Below, piece after piece: positions 25,912 to 34,289 of a stretch of DNA of 64,000 nt. The notes below the pieces were generated by a model, which was not told the DNA's origin, searched no databases, and worked only from the letters and a program-made list of their open reading frames with translations. Each line of letters begins with the position of its first letter. Within the stretch, counting starts at the first letter, position 1. The DNA comes from SIRX01 sp965213905. GTDB taxonomy: Bacteria; Actinomycetota; Rubrobacteria; Rubrobacterales; Rubrobacteraceae. The position numbers and the translations under genes were made by a program. Where the stretch lies: NCBI GenBank assembly GCA_965213905.1, contig OZ243922.1, forward strand, positions 868,001-932,000, given 5' to 3'.

Positions 25912-26166
25912 GTGGAGAAACCGGGAATCATAAAGGTTCGATTTTTCGGGGCGGCGGCGGACCTCGCCGGTACCCGGGAGGCCGAGTTACCTACCGGGGA
26001 AACTACCCTGGAAGAACTGTGGCCGCTGTTGGCGGGGCAGTACCCGGAGCTCTCGCCCATGCGGAAAAACCTGGCGTTCGCGGTAAACGAGGAGTACGCC
26101 CGCGGTGGGGATCCCGTCCGGCCGGGGGATGAGGTCGCGGTGCTGCCGCCGGTAAGCGGCGGGTAA
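25912..26166 (+). CDS. moaD: Molybdopterin synthase sulfur-carrier subunit
   Basis: 84 residues with a ubiquitin-like fold: IKVRFFGAAADLAGTREAEL and the C-terminal VAVLPPVSGG whose terminal Gly-Gly is thiocarboxylated. Donates sulfur to precursor Z (cPMP) with MoaE, which follows after 3 nt. GTG start fixed by the -10 element 7 nt upstream. Confidence 0.92.
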   Translation: MEKPGIIKVRFFGAAADLAGTREAELPTGETTLEELWPLLAGQYPELSPMRKNLAFAVNEEYARGGDPVRPGDEVAVLPPVSGG

Positions 26167-26169
26167 GCG

Positions 26170-26628
26170 GTGGTGGAAGGCTCGTCCGCCATCGTCGAAG
26201 GGCCGATAGACGTGGGGAGCGTCGTCTCCGGCGCGTTCCGGCCGGACTGCGGCGCCGTTTCTATCTTTATCGGGACCACGAGGGTGGACGAGGCCGGGGG
26301 GGCCGCCGTCGAGTACCTGGAGTACGAAGCGTACCGTCCGATGGCCGGGCGCAAGCTAGAGGAAGTCCGGGCTGAGATAAAAGATCGGTGGGAGGTCGGG
26401 GACGTTTCTATAGTTCATCGCGTGGGCCGGGTGGACCCTGGTGAGCCGAGCGTGGTCATCGCGGTTTCGGCACCCCGGCGCGGCCCCGCTTTCGAGGCCA
26501 GCCGTTACGCCATCGAGCGCATAAAAGAGATCGTCCCCATCTGGAAGCGGGAAGTCTGGTCCGACGGCTACGTCTGGGTCGGGAGCCAGGTCGGCACGAG
26601 AGAAAGCTCCACCGGTTCCGTCTCCTGA
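26170..26628 (+). CDS. moaE: Molybdopterin synthase catalytic subunit
   Basis: 152 residues. Catalytic large subunit that binds the MoaD tail and converts cPMP to molybdopterin. Family signatures: AVSIFIGTTRVDEAG, LEYEAYRPMA, VHRVGRVDPGEPSVVIAVSA and PIWKREVWSDG with the conserved catalytic Lys. GTG start at 26170, 3 nt after moaD. No molybdoenzyme or other moa gene is in the window. Confidence 0.95.
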   Translation: MVEGSSAIVEGPIDVGSVVSGAFRPDCGAVSIFIGTTRVDEAGGAAVEYLEYEAYRPMAGRKLEEVRAEIKDRWEVGDVSIVHRVGRVDPGEPSVVIAVSAPRRGPAFEASRYAIERIKEIVPIWKREVWSDGYVWVGSQVGTRESSTGSVS

Positions 26629-26631
26629 AAG

Positions 26632-26649
26632 CCCGGAATCGGGATTTTT
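26632..26649 (+). terminator. Weak terminator after moaE
   Basis: CCCG-GAAT-CGGG stem (4 bp) followed by ATTTTT, directly after the moaE stop. Confidence 0.35.
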
Positions 26650-26723
26650 CTACATCGGGCCAATTGCGTTTTTGCCGAGACGTAGGTAGATTTACGCGGC
26701 ACTAACACCCGGAGTTTGGAAGT

Positions 26724-28058
26724 TTGGAGAACCGGCCGCTGAAAAATCGTCGTACAGGGTTGGAGCAAGAATTTTTCCTGGTAGACGAGGACGGGGTTAT
26801 ATCGGGCCGGGCGGACGAGTTTATAGGGTGCGCCGGAGAACTCGCGGCGGCGGAGGGCCGAAACCCGGAGCACTTCGCCCCGGAGTGCGCCAGAAACCTG
26901 GTAGAGGTGAGTACGCCGCCCGCCGGGTCACTGGAGGAGCTGTCCACCGAGTACCTCGATAACTTGCAAATAGCGGTTCGGGCCGGGTGGGACCTCGGGC
27001 TCCGGCTGTACCCTCTGGCGACCTACCCTCTCCCCTTTATCCCGGACATGCGGGACGACGAGCACTACGAGATGCAGGCGCTCACCCTGGGCAGGGAGAG
27101 GTTTCTCCACGCGGGCCGCTGCGCCGGGGTACACCTGCACGTGGAGCTGGCGCCGGGTACGACGGACCCGCAGGTAGGGGTCGCCTACGACTCGGACCGC
27201 CACGCGCGGGAGGAGTTGCTGGACACCTACAACGTAGCCACGGCGCTGGACGCGGCGATCATAGCCCTCACCCGGTCCGCCTCGTTCTACGAAGGCTTTC
27301 TACACGGGGTCGCCACCCGCACGGCCTACTACCGCGGCAGCCCGGACTTCGCCCCCTACGGCCTCTACGCGGGGTTGCAGAAGGTAGGCGGCCTCCTACC
27401 GTACGCGGATAGTATCGGGGATCTGGTCGTGCGGCAGTTCGACCGCTACCGCGCCCTGCTGTCGGCGATGGACCATGCGGGCGTGGGCCGGCGGTTGTTC
27501 CACGACACCGGTAACGGGCTGCTCGACGCCGCCTGGAACCCGGTGCGCGTAAACGCGCAGGGTACGGTGGAGTTGCGCGGCCTGGACGGCAACTACCCCG
27601 GGGTCGTCCTGGGCGTGGCCGGGCTCGTGCGGCGGGCCGTGGACCGTACGCGGGAAGAAGGCCTGGCAGTAACCCCGACGGAGGGGGTCACTACTTTCGA
27701 GGCCGGCGAAAACGTCCTCCGGGTCCCGGACTTCGAGTATCTGGGGACGGAGCTTTTCCGCGCCGCCGCCACGGCCGGGCTGGAGAGCCCGATGGTGGTG
27801 GAGTACCTGGGTTCGATCCTGGACTTCGTCGGCGGGGTACCGGAATTGCAGGGCCTCGGGGCAGACGGTTTGTACCGCCTGTACCGCAACACCGAGACGG
27901 AAATTTTGCAGAGTGCGGGCTTTTCCGGTGAGGTTATATCCGAAGAGCAAGGCCTCCGGCTGGTGCGCGAGGCTTGTGACGAGCTAGAGAGGCAGGTCGC
28001 CACGTTCCACTACCGGCCGGATAAAGAGACGACGAAAGCGGGTGCCGATGGAGACTAA
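26724..28058 (+). CDS. GCS2-family carboxylate-amine ligase
   Basis: 444 residues of the glutamate-cysteine ligase type 2 family (YbdK/EgtA-like): LEQEFFLVDEDGVISGR opens the ATP-binding core, GVHLHVELAP and TAYYRGSPDFAPYGLY are typical. Members join an amino-acid carboxylate to an amine, often giving gamma-glutamyl peptides. TTG 26724 is chosen with GGAG 9 nt upstream. It overlaps the start of a circularly permuted ATP-grasp gene, so the two ligases are co-translated and probably build a small peptide or peptide-like metabolite; substrates unknown. Confidence 0.85.
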   Translation: MENRPLKNRRTGLEQEFFLVDEDGVISGRADEFIGCAGELAAAEGRNPEHFAPECARNLVEVSTPPAGSLEELSTEYLDNLQIAVRAGWDLGLRLYPLATYPLPFIPDMRDDEHYEMQALTLGRERFLHAGRCAGVHLHVELAPGTTDPQVGVAYDSDRHAREELLDTYNVATALDAAIIALTRSASFYEGFLHGVATRTAYYRGSPDFAPYGLYAGLQKVGGLLPYADSIGDLVVRQFDRYRALLSAMDHAGVGRRLFHDTGNGLLDAAWNPVRVNAQGTVELRGLDGNYPGVVLGVAGLVRRAVDRTREEGLAVTPTEGVTTFEAGENVLRVPDFEYLGTELFRAAATAGLESPMVVEYLGSILDFVGGVPELQGLGADGLYRLYRNTETEILQSAGFSGEVISEEQGLRLVREACDELERQVATFHYRPDKETTKAGADGD

Positions 28059-29430
28059 AAGTTCTTTCTTCAACGAGGTGTTCAGTGAGAGGGGGGTGGC
28101 CCGCGGGTATTACGGGCCGCTGGTGGAGGCGATGCGGGGCCTCGGCGAAAAAGAGTTCTCCGCGCGGTGCACGCGAGGCCGCGAGAGGCTGCGGGAGTTG
28201 GGCGCGACCTTTCCCCTACTGGACGACTCGACCGGGCGAGATAGGGTGTTGCCGGCGGATTGGATGCCCCGGATCATCCCGGGCGAGCATTGGGAGAAAA
28301 TCTCCGCCGGCGTCCTACAGCGCGGACGGGCCATCAACGCCTGGCTCTCCGGCCTCTACGGTGACGGCCAGGAGGTCGTGCCCCAAGAGATAGTAGAGAG
28401 CAGCATCTTTTACAGGCCCCACGAGCTCCCCCCGCATTCGGCGCCGGTTCAAGTCTACGGCCCGGACCTCGTCCATCTGGGAGACGGCGAATACGTCGTC
28501 CTGGAGGACAACTTGCGCGTGCCGAGCGGGGTCGCCTACACCGAAGCCCTCCGGCGGGTCGGCCTGGAGATAATAGAAGAGCTGTTCGACTCCTACGAAG
28601 TCCGCGGCGTAGCCGGCTACTACGACAGGCTTTGCGAAGCCCTCCTGTCGGCCGCCCCGGAAGGCGTCGAGGACCCCTGCGTCGCGGTGGTTACCCGGGG
28701 TGAGGACGACTCGGCATACTTCGAGCACAGCCGCGTGGCCGAGGCGTGCGATTTCCGGGTACTGACGCTGGCCGACTGCCGCGTGGAAGACGGCGAACTA
28801 CGAGACAAATCCGACGGACAAAGGATAGACGTCGTCTACCGGCGCTTCGACGAAGACTATATCGAGACCGACCTGCCGGAGTTGGAGGGAGTATATCTCG
28901 AAGGCCGGGTGACCTTCGCGAACGCGCTCGGCGTGGGCGTCGCCGACGACAAGGCGGTTTTCCCCTACGTCCACGACATGATCCGGCACTACCTCGGGGA
29001 GGAACCTATCCTCAAAAACGCCCCCACCCACTCCCTCTCGGACCCCGGGCATCGCGACGAAACCCTGGACCGCCTCGACGAGTTGGTTCTCAAGCCGCGC
29101 GAGGGTTACGGGGCCCAGGGCCTGCTCGTGGGGGCCGAAGCGAGGCCGGAGGAGTTAGAGAAAGCGCGCGAACGGGTGGAGGAAGACCCCGAGCAGTTCA
29201 TCGCCCAAGAGACCCTGGATTTTTCTATGCACGTGATCAGTTGTAACGATGAAGCCTTCGATGAGAACGAGGCTTTCGTGGATTTGAGGTGCTTCGTGCT
29301 TCCGGCGGCGGACTACGCCCTGCCCGGCGGCCTCACCCGGGTAGCCAAACCCGGCACCCGGGTCGTCAATTCCTCGGCCGGGGGGATGATCAAAGACACC
29401 TGGGTCCTAAAAACCCGGGCCTCCAGGTAG
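28048..29430 (+). CDS. Circularly permuted ATP-grasp protein (DUF404/DUF407 type)
   Basis: 460 residues. Family marks: VLPADWMPRIIPGEHWEKI, GRAINAWLSGLYGDGQEV, the ATP-binding LVLKPREGYGAQGLLVG and the closing KPGTRVVNSSAGGMIKDTW. Such proteins ligate amino acids or peptides; they usually sit with alpha-E and transglutaminase genes, neither of which is here. The ATG at 28048 overlaps the ligase stop by 11 nt; a GTG at 28042 is an alternative. Forms an operon with the GCS2 protein. Confidence 0.87.
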   Translation: METKSSFFNEVFSERGVARGYYGPLVEAMRGLGEKEFSARCTRGRERLRELGATFPLLDDSTGRDRVLPADWMPRIIPGEHWEKISAGVLQRGRAINAWLSGLYGDGQEVVPQEIVESSIFYRPHELPPHSAPVQVYGPDLVHLGDGEYVVLEDNLRVPSGVAYTEALRRVGLEIIEELFDSYEVRGVAGYYDRLCEALLSAAPEGVEDPCVAVVTRGEDDSAYFEHSRVAEACDFRVLTLADCRVEDGELRDKSDGQRIDVVYRRFDEDYIETDLPELEGVYLEGRVTFANALGVGVADDKAVFPYVHDMIRHYLGEEPILKNAPTHSLSDPGHRDETLDRLDELVLKPREGYGAQGLLVGAEARPEELEKARERVEEDPEQFIAQETLDFSMHVISCNDEAFDENEAFVDLRCFVLPAADYALPGGLTRVAKPGTRVVNSSAGGMIKDTWVLKTRASR

Positions 29431-29440
29431 CCCGGAGCCG

Positions 29441-29644
29441 CTAACCGCCCTGGCTTACGGTCGTCTTCGCTTTCTCAATGGCTTTGGTCTTCTCTTGCTG
29501 TAGCCTCTGCTCCGCCTGGGTCCTCTGGTTGTTGACCTCGTCTTCGGCCTGTTGCTGAACTTCATCTTGCACGGCACCGCAGGCCGTCGCCCCGAACAAC
29601 GAGACGAGGGCCGCCGTGGAGACGATGGCGATTTTCTTCCGCAT
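29441..29644 (-). CDS. Small lipoprotein
   Basis: 67 residues: signal peptide with lipobox LFGATAC, then a charged, Gln/Glu/Lys-rich amphipathic helix likely to form a coiled coil. ATG 29644 has AAAGGAG 7 nt upstream. Exported and lipid-anchored; function unknown. Confidence 0.8.
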   Translation of the reverse strand: MRKKIAIVSTAALVSLFGATACGAVQDEVQQQAEDEVNNQRTQAEQRLQQEKTKAIEKAKTTVSQGG

Positions 29645-29764
29645 AAACGCACTCCTTTTGTGTTTCGTTACAACCGGGGTCTCCCCAAACCACCCCCCGG
29701 GCAAACTTCCGGGGAGCGGGTATCCGTGCCCACCCGGCGTCCCGCGCCGGCCTCGCGCTGGAGG

Positions 29765-30436
29765 CTACTCCTCCAGCGGGCTCCAGGACACGTTTATGGT
29801 GCCGAGCCGGTTGCTCGTTTCGTCCTCGGCCACGATTTCGCCGTCGTAGAGTATGTTGACCCCCAAAGTTCCGCCGGGGCTTATCTTCTGGCAGGCGGCC
29901 ATTACGGTTTCGAGCGCGGTACCACCCGTCTCTATGTCTACTTCGTAGTTGGTCGGCCGTCGGCCTTCGACGGTTCGGGGGTCGCCTATGACGCCCGCGC
30001 TGCAGTAGTAGGCCGAGTCGCCCGTGATCTCGATGGTAGCCGTACTCGGTCCGGGCTGGATGGCGGGTTGTGGCGTCTCCCCTCCCTGGTCGCCTTGCCC
30101 GCCGGGTACAGGCTGCCCCCCCTGGTCCTCCAAACCTTCGGGGGGTTCGAGACCTTCAGGGTTTCCAGGGGCTTCGTCCCCCGGGGCCAGGCCCTCCGGC
30201 TCCGGTCCAGCCTGTGGTTCTGGTTCAGCCTCCGGTTGCGGTTCAGCCTCCGGTTGCGGTTCAACCTCCGGTTGCGGGGCGGGGTCCGGCTCTCTGGTTT
30301 CCGGTTCTTCTATCTGTTCGGGGTCCTGCACGGCATCCTGATCGGGCTGCGTGGAGTAGGAGGCCACGAGTATCGTCAGGGCCGCCAACGAGACAACGAT
30401 AGCCGCGACACCCACGGGAATGATCCAACGTTGCAA
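29765..30436 (-). CDS. Membrane-anchored Pro/Glu-rich exported protein
   Basis: 223 residues: N-terminal transmembrane anchor (VGVAAIVVSLAALTILVAS), about 90 residues of PEPQ/PEAE and Gly-rich low complexity encoded by short DNA repeats (near 30210-30290), and a C-terminal beta domain (TATIEITGDSAYYCSAGVIG to TINVSWSPLEE) with two Cys, vaguely reminiscent of MmpS-type exported domains. TTG 30436 follows GGGGAAGG. The stalk resembles those of the two sortases, consistent with reaching through the wall. Function unknown. Confidence 0.75.
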   Translation of the reverse strand: MQRWIIPVGVAAIVVSLAALTILVASYSTQPDQDAVQDPEQIEEPETREPDPAPQPEVEPQPEAEPQPEAEPEPQAGPEPEGLAPGDEAPGNPEGLEPPEGLEDQGGQPVPGGQGDQGGETPQPAIQPGPSTATIEITGDSAYYCSAGVIGDPRTVEGRRPTNYEVDIETGGTALETVMAACQKISPGGTLGVNILYDGEIVAEDETSNRLGTINVSWSPLEE

Positions 30437-30581
30437 AGCCTTCCCCTTTCTTCGTCCGGGTTACCGGATGCGGTTTGGTCTTTCCAGAAGCTGCATGTTA
30501 AGCACCGGGGACGGCCCCGTCAAACGACCGCCGCCGCAGCTTTTACCCCAAGCTCTCCCACCGGCGGACGCATGACGAATG

Positions 30582-30595
30582 TATACTGGGTCCAA
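30582..30595 (+). promoter_or_regulatory. -10 element of leaderless NUDIX promoter
   Basis: TATACT at 30582-30587, 8 nt before ATG 30596. Confidence 0.55.
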
Positions 30596-31090
30596 ATGAC
30601 GAAAGAGCGCCAGAAAAAAGACAACCTGGACTTCGGGATACGGGTCGGCGCGGTCGTGGAGCGGGCCGGGAGCGTCTTGCTCGTGCGCCACGATAAACCG
30701 GACCGGGAGCCCTACTGGGTCCTGCCCGGCGGGAGGCTGGAGCCCGGCGAGACCATCCCCGAATGTGCCGGCCGGGAGTTGGCCGAAGAAGCCCATCTGG
30801 AGGCGACTTTCTCCAGAATACTCTACGTTAGCGAGTTTATGCGCGACGGTCGCCACACGGTGGACGTTACGGTACTGGCGATGGTGGAGCCGGGGGAGGA
30901 AGCCTCCCTGGGAAGCGACCCGGAAGTCGAGGAAGGCTCCGAACCCACCCTGACGGATCTTCGTTGGGTGGCCCTCGACGGGTTGCGGGAAATAGAGTTG
31001 CTGCCCCCCTGGATAAAAAGCCGGATGGTCGAGGACGCCGGCGCGGGATGGACGGGCGAGGTCGTCTACCTGGGCAGTGGCCGGGACTGA
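30596..31090 (+). CDS. NUDIX hydrolase
   Basis: 164 residues with the complete NUDIX box: GGRLEPGETIPECAGRELAE followed by EA (G-x5-E-x7-REUxEE). Hydrolyses a nucleoside diphosphate linked to X; substrate not predictable. ATG 30596 is set by the -10 element; an in-frame ATG 24 nt upstream would lie inside the promoter. Confidence 0.9.
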   Translation: MTKERQKKDNLDFGIRVGAVVERAGSVLLVRHDKPDREPYWVLPGGRLEPGETIPECAGRELAEEAHLEATFSRILYVSEFMRDGRHTVDVTVLAMVEPGEEASLGSDPEVEEGSEPTLTDLRWVALDGLREIELLPPWIKSRMVEDAGAGWTGEVVYLGSGRD

Positions 31091-31173
31091 GGCTCCCAGC
31101 GGGCTTCGTTTCGGCACGACCAGGCTCTGTTACCATTCATCGCGGTAGACAACGAATGGGGAGGCAAAAGCTC

Positions 31174-31572
31174 ATGATCAAGCACGAAGAAGCCCGGCGG
31201 GTCCTCGCCGCCGCCGTTCAGAAGGCCGGAGAGATCGGCCAGCCGATGAACATTGCGGTTATGGACGCCGGCATGAACCTGGTGGCGTTCGAGCGGATGG
31301 ACGGCGCGTGGGTGTTGAGCGTCGACATCGCCCTGGGCAAAGCCTTTACCTCGGCCGGTCGTGGGCTCCCGACGCGGCAGATCGGGGAGATGGCCCAGCC
31401 AGGACAACCGCTTTTCGGCGTCAACACGACAAATAACGGCCGGGTCGTTATCTTCGCCGGCGGCCTGCCGCTCGTGCGGGACGACGAAGTGGTCGGCGCC
31501 ATAGGCGTTAGCGGGGGTTCCGTAGACCAGGACGAAGAGGTGGCCCAGGCCGGCGTGGACGCTTTCGGATAA
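31174..31572 (+). CDS. GlcG/HbpS family (DUF336) protein
   Basis: 132-residue haem-binding-type protein: QPMNIAVMDAGMNLVAFERM and VVGAIGVSGGSVDQDEEVA are family hallmarks. Members bind haem or cobalamin or sense redox stress. ATG 31174 with GGGGAGG 9 nt upstream; an in-frame ATG at 31156 overlaps that site. Convergent with the HTH-citrate synthase gene 13 bp on. Confidence 0.88.
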   Translation: MIKHEEARRVLAAAVQKAGEIGQPMNIAVMDAGMNLVAFERMDGAWVLSVDIALGKAFTSAGRGLPTRQIGEMAQPGQPLFGVNTTNNGRVVIFAGGLPLVRDDEVVGAIGVSGGSVDQDEEVAQAGVDAFG

Positions 31573-31585
31573 AGCGAAGCCGGTC

Positions 31586-32803
31586 CTATCGTCCGGGGTC
31601 TCGCGGCTGCTCACCGACGTAGCGGGCCCTGGGACGTATAAGGGCGTCGGAGGCGTACTGTTCGATGGCGTGGCCTATCCAACCAACGGTCCGCCCCAGC
31701 GCGAACAGCGCTAGCGCCCCGCCCGGCGGTAGTCCCAGGGCGCGGGCCAGCGTTACCAGCCCGAAGTCCAGGGTCGGGCGTTCCACCAGTATCTCCAGGG
31801 CGGCCCCGGCGGTGTCGGCGGAGACCTTCACGGCGTCGGACTCCGGACGGGCTGATCTGGACAGACGGATCAGCTCGGCACCCCTCGGGTCTCCCCCGGG
31901 GTAGAGCCAGTGCCCGAAGCCCGGCACGTCCTCCCCGCGCCTCAACCGCCCACCCACCACACCCCGCGCATCCCCGGAAGCCTCGACCTCCTCCAGAAGC
32001 TTTTCTACCAGCTCGATCTGGCCGCCGTGCTTTACGCCCTGCATCGCGGACAAACCGGCCGTTACCGCCGCGTATGGCGTCGCCCCGGACGACGCGACGC
32101 AACGGACGACGAAGGTGGAGACGGGCAACTCGTGGTCGGCGCAGATAACGAGTGCCGCGTCCAGGAGCCGCCGGGACTCCGGGCTGTCCGGCGTCCAACC
32201 CCGCTGCAACACTCCCGATATGCTTCCGCCTTCTACCTCTCCGACCTCTCCGGCGAGGCTGCCCGCCATCAAGCGCAAGGTGCGCCCCCCGGTACGCATC
32301 ACACCTTCGGGGCGCAGGTCGTAGGCGGCGGAATCTTTCGCGGCCGCGATTGGCAGCAGGGTTTGTAGCTCTTCGAGGGTCGTCGAACGGGAGACAGACG
32401 TTTCTCCGGCCGGGGTTCGTTCGATCAAAGCCTCCGGACCGAAGATACCGGTCGCGTCTTCCGGAAGCTCTCCGGTCCAGATCAGGGCCGCAATCTCCTC
32501 GACGCCCCAATTTCGCGAAAGCTCTATCGCGTCCCACCCCCGGTAGTAGATTCGCCCTTCAGAGACCAGCGTGATCCCGGACTCCAACATCGGCGCCCCC
32601 CAACGCAAAGCACCCTCCACAGCCCGCTCCGGGTCCCGCCGCCGCTCCTTCCGCTCCCGCAGCCGCCGCACGTCTTCGGCGTGATACCTCCTGCTCCGCC
32701 GGCTCCCCCCAGCCGCCTCCGAACGCACCAGCCCCCGGCTCACGTAAGCGTACAAAGTCGGCAAACTAACCCCTAACTCCCCCGCCGCCTCCCGCGCACT
32801 CAT
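31586..32803 (-). CDS. Citrate synthase-like protein fused to an N-terminal MerR/excisionase HTH domain
   Basis: 405 residues. Residues 1-60 form a DNA-binding domain (SAREAAGELGVSLPTLYAYV, then SRRYHAEDVRRLRERKERR as the wing); the rest is citrate-synthase fold (EGRIYYRGWDAIELS, HGGQIELVEKLLEE, GFGHWLYPGGDPRG, GHAIEQYAS). The usual active-site HRVY...DPR motif reads HWLYPGGDPR. ATG 32803 has GGAGGAG 9 nt upstream; a TTG at 32857, 7 nt after TAAAGT, is a leaderless alternative. Divergent from a conventional citrate synthase and flanking a palindrome, it could be an enzyme that also regulates the pair. Confidence 0.85.
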   Translation of the reverse strand: MSAREAAGELGVSLPTLYAYVSRGLVRSEAAGGSRRSRRYHAEDVRRLRERKERRRDPERAVEGALRWGAPMLESGITLVSEGRIYYRGWDAIELSRNWGVEEIAALIWTGELPEDATGIFGPEALIERTPAGETSVSRSTTLEELQTLLPIAAAKDSAAYDLRPEGVMRTGGRTLRLMAGSLAGEVGEVEGGSISGVLQRGWTPDSPESRRLLDAALVICADHELPVSTFVVRCVASSGATPYAAVTAGLSAMQGVKHGGQIELVEKLLEEVEASGDARGVVGGRLRRGEDVPGFGHWLYPGGDPRGAELIRLSRSARPESDAVKVSADTAGAALEILVERPTLDFGLVTLARALGLPPGGALALFALGRTVGWIGHAIEQYASDALIRPRARYVGEQPRDPGR

Positions 32804-32872
32804 ATAACGCTTCTCCTCCGACACCCCAAACACCGCCTTTCTATCCCGACCTTTCAAACGACGTACTTTACA

Positions 32873-32919
32873 TTGATTTTTAAATCAACGTTGATAAGCA
32901 ATCTTCAATCTCTTACTAT
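32873..32919 (+). promoter_or_regulatory. Citrate synthase promoter with overlapping palindrome
   Basis: Inverted repeat TTGATTT-TT-AAATCAA (32873-32888) and a further TTGAT, then -35 TTGATA (32891-32896), 17-bp spacer, -10 TACTAT (32914-32919). Lies between the HTH-citrate synthase and citrate synthase genes; a plausible operator for the HTH domain. Confidence 0.65.
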
Positions 32920-32950
32920 GTTTCGGATGCACATAATGAAAGGAAAGCAG

Positions 32951-34108
32951 ATGGGCGAGGAACCGACGAACTCTTTCGTGCCGGGTTTGCAGGGTGTGGT
33001 AGCGGCGGAGACCCGGCTCAGCAAGGTGGACGGCCAGAACGGGGAACTCGTGATCTCTGGTTTCCCCGTCGAGGAGCTGGCCCCCAGGGCTTCTTTCGAG
33101 GAGGTCGTGTACTTGCTCTGGCAAGATATCCTGCCGGACGCTAGAGAGCTGGAAGCCTTCTGTAGGGTGCTGGCTGAGAAGTCGGGGTTGCCGGGAGCAA
33201 CCCTGGATCTGCTGGTTGCGGCGGCAAAAGAACACGTTCCCGTAATGGACGCGTTACGCATGGCGGCGGGAACTTTAGAATTGGGCAAATCCGGCGGCTC
33301 TCCCGCCGACACCGGATACGACCACGACGCCCTGAGCCTGGTGGCCCGGACGCCCGAGATCGTGGCGTCCTACTGGCGGATGCTAAACGGCGAGAAAATC
33401 GTCGAGCCGGACCCGAACCTCGGTTACGCGGAGAACTACCTGTACATGCTCTCCGGAGAAGTCCCCGACCCCGAGCACGCCCGCGCCCTGGAGACCTACC
33501 TCAACACGGTCGTGGATCACGGCATGAACGCCTCCACCTTCGCCGCCCGCGTCATCATCTCCACCCGCTCCGACATCGTCTCCGCCGTCGTAGGCGCTAT
33601 CGGGGCGCTAAAAGGCCCGTTGCACGGCGGCGCGCCGGGGCCGGCGCTCGACGTGGTCTTCGAGATCGGGGAGAAAGAAAAGGCCGAACCTTACCTGAGA
33701 GAGAAGATCGAGGGCGGCGAACGCCTCATGGGCTTCGGCCATCGCGTCTACAAAGTCCGCGACCCCCGCGCAGACGTACTCGCCGCAGCGGCGGAGAGGC
33801 TGTACGAAACCGCCGGCGACACAGAGCTCTACGAACTGGCGCTTCACGTAGAGAAAACGGCCATATCCCTACTCGAAGAGTACAAACCCGGGCGCAACTT
33901 GCAGACCAACGTAGAGTTCTACACCGCGCTGCTCTTGCACGGCGTCGGCCTCCCGACGGATCTCTTCACCCCAACCTTCGCCATCGGCCGGACAGCAGGC
34001 TGGACGGCCCACTGCATAGAGCAACGGGAACTCGACCGGATTATCCGCCCCGAGTCGAGATACACAGGTTCCGAGAACCAGGCTTGGGTTCCGCTCAAAG
34101 AACGGTAG
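32951..34108 (+). CDS. gltA: Citrate synthase (or 2-methylcitrate synthase)
   Basis: 385 residues. Condenses oxaloacetate with acetyl-CoA. Active-site residues visible: His in LKGPLHGGAPGPA, His in MGFGHRVYKVRDPRADV (with the Asp), and Arg near IIRPESRYTG. ATG 32951 has AAAGGAAAG upstream; but transcription should begin near 32927, where an in-frame ATG lies exactly 7 nt after TACTAT, so a leaderless start 8 codons earlier is equally plausible. Propionate-pathway neighbours are absent, favouring citrate synthase; the alternative cannot be excluded. Confidence 0.9.
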   Translation: MGEEPTNSFVPGLQGVVAAETRLSKVDGQNGELVISGFPVEELAPRASFEEVVYLLWQDILPDARELEAFCRVLAEKSGLPGATLDLLVAAAKEHVPVMDALRMAAGTLELGKSGGSPADTGYDHDALSLVARTPEIVASYWRMLNGEKIVEPDPNLGYAENYLYMLSGEVPDPEHARALETYLNTVVDHGMNASTFAARVIISTRSDIVSAVVGAIGALKGPLHGGAPGPALDVVFEIGEKEKAEPYLREKIEGGERLMGFGHRVYKVRDPRADVLAAAAERLYETAGDTELYELALHVEKTAISLLEEYKPGRNLQTNVEFYTALLLHGVGLPTDLFTPTFAIGRTAGWTAHCIEQRELDRIIRPESRYTGSENQAWVPLKER

Positions 34109-34289
34109 TGTAACCACGTAGAACACCTCTTTGAACCGCGATTCTGCGGCTCCTCACCCCACACCGTGTCTAGTAGGCGTCGAGTTACTCTCCGATCGAA
34201 AGTCGCTAGAACTGTTCTTCAGGAACTGAAAAGTTTGGTAATTTAATATCGTTAGGGTAGAAAAGTACCATTACAGTGTGGAGGGCACT

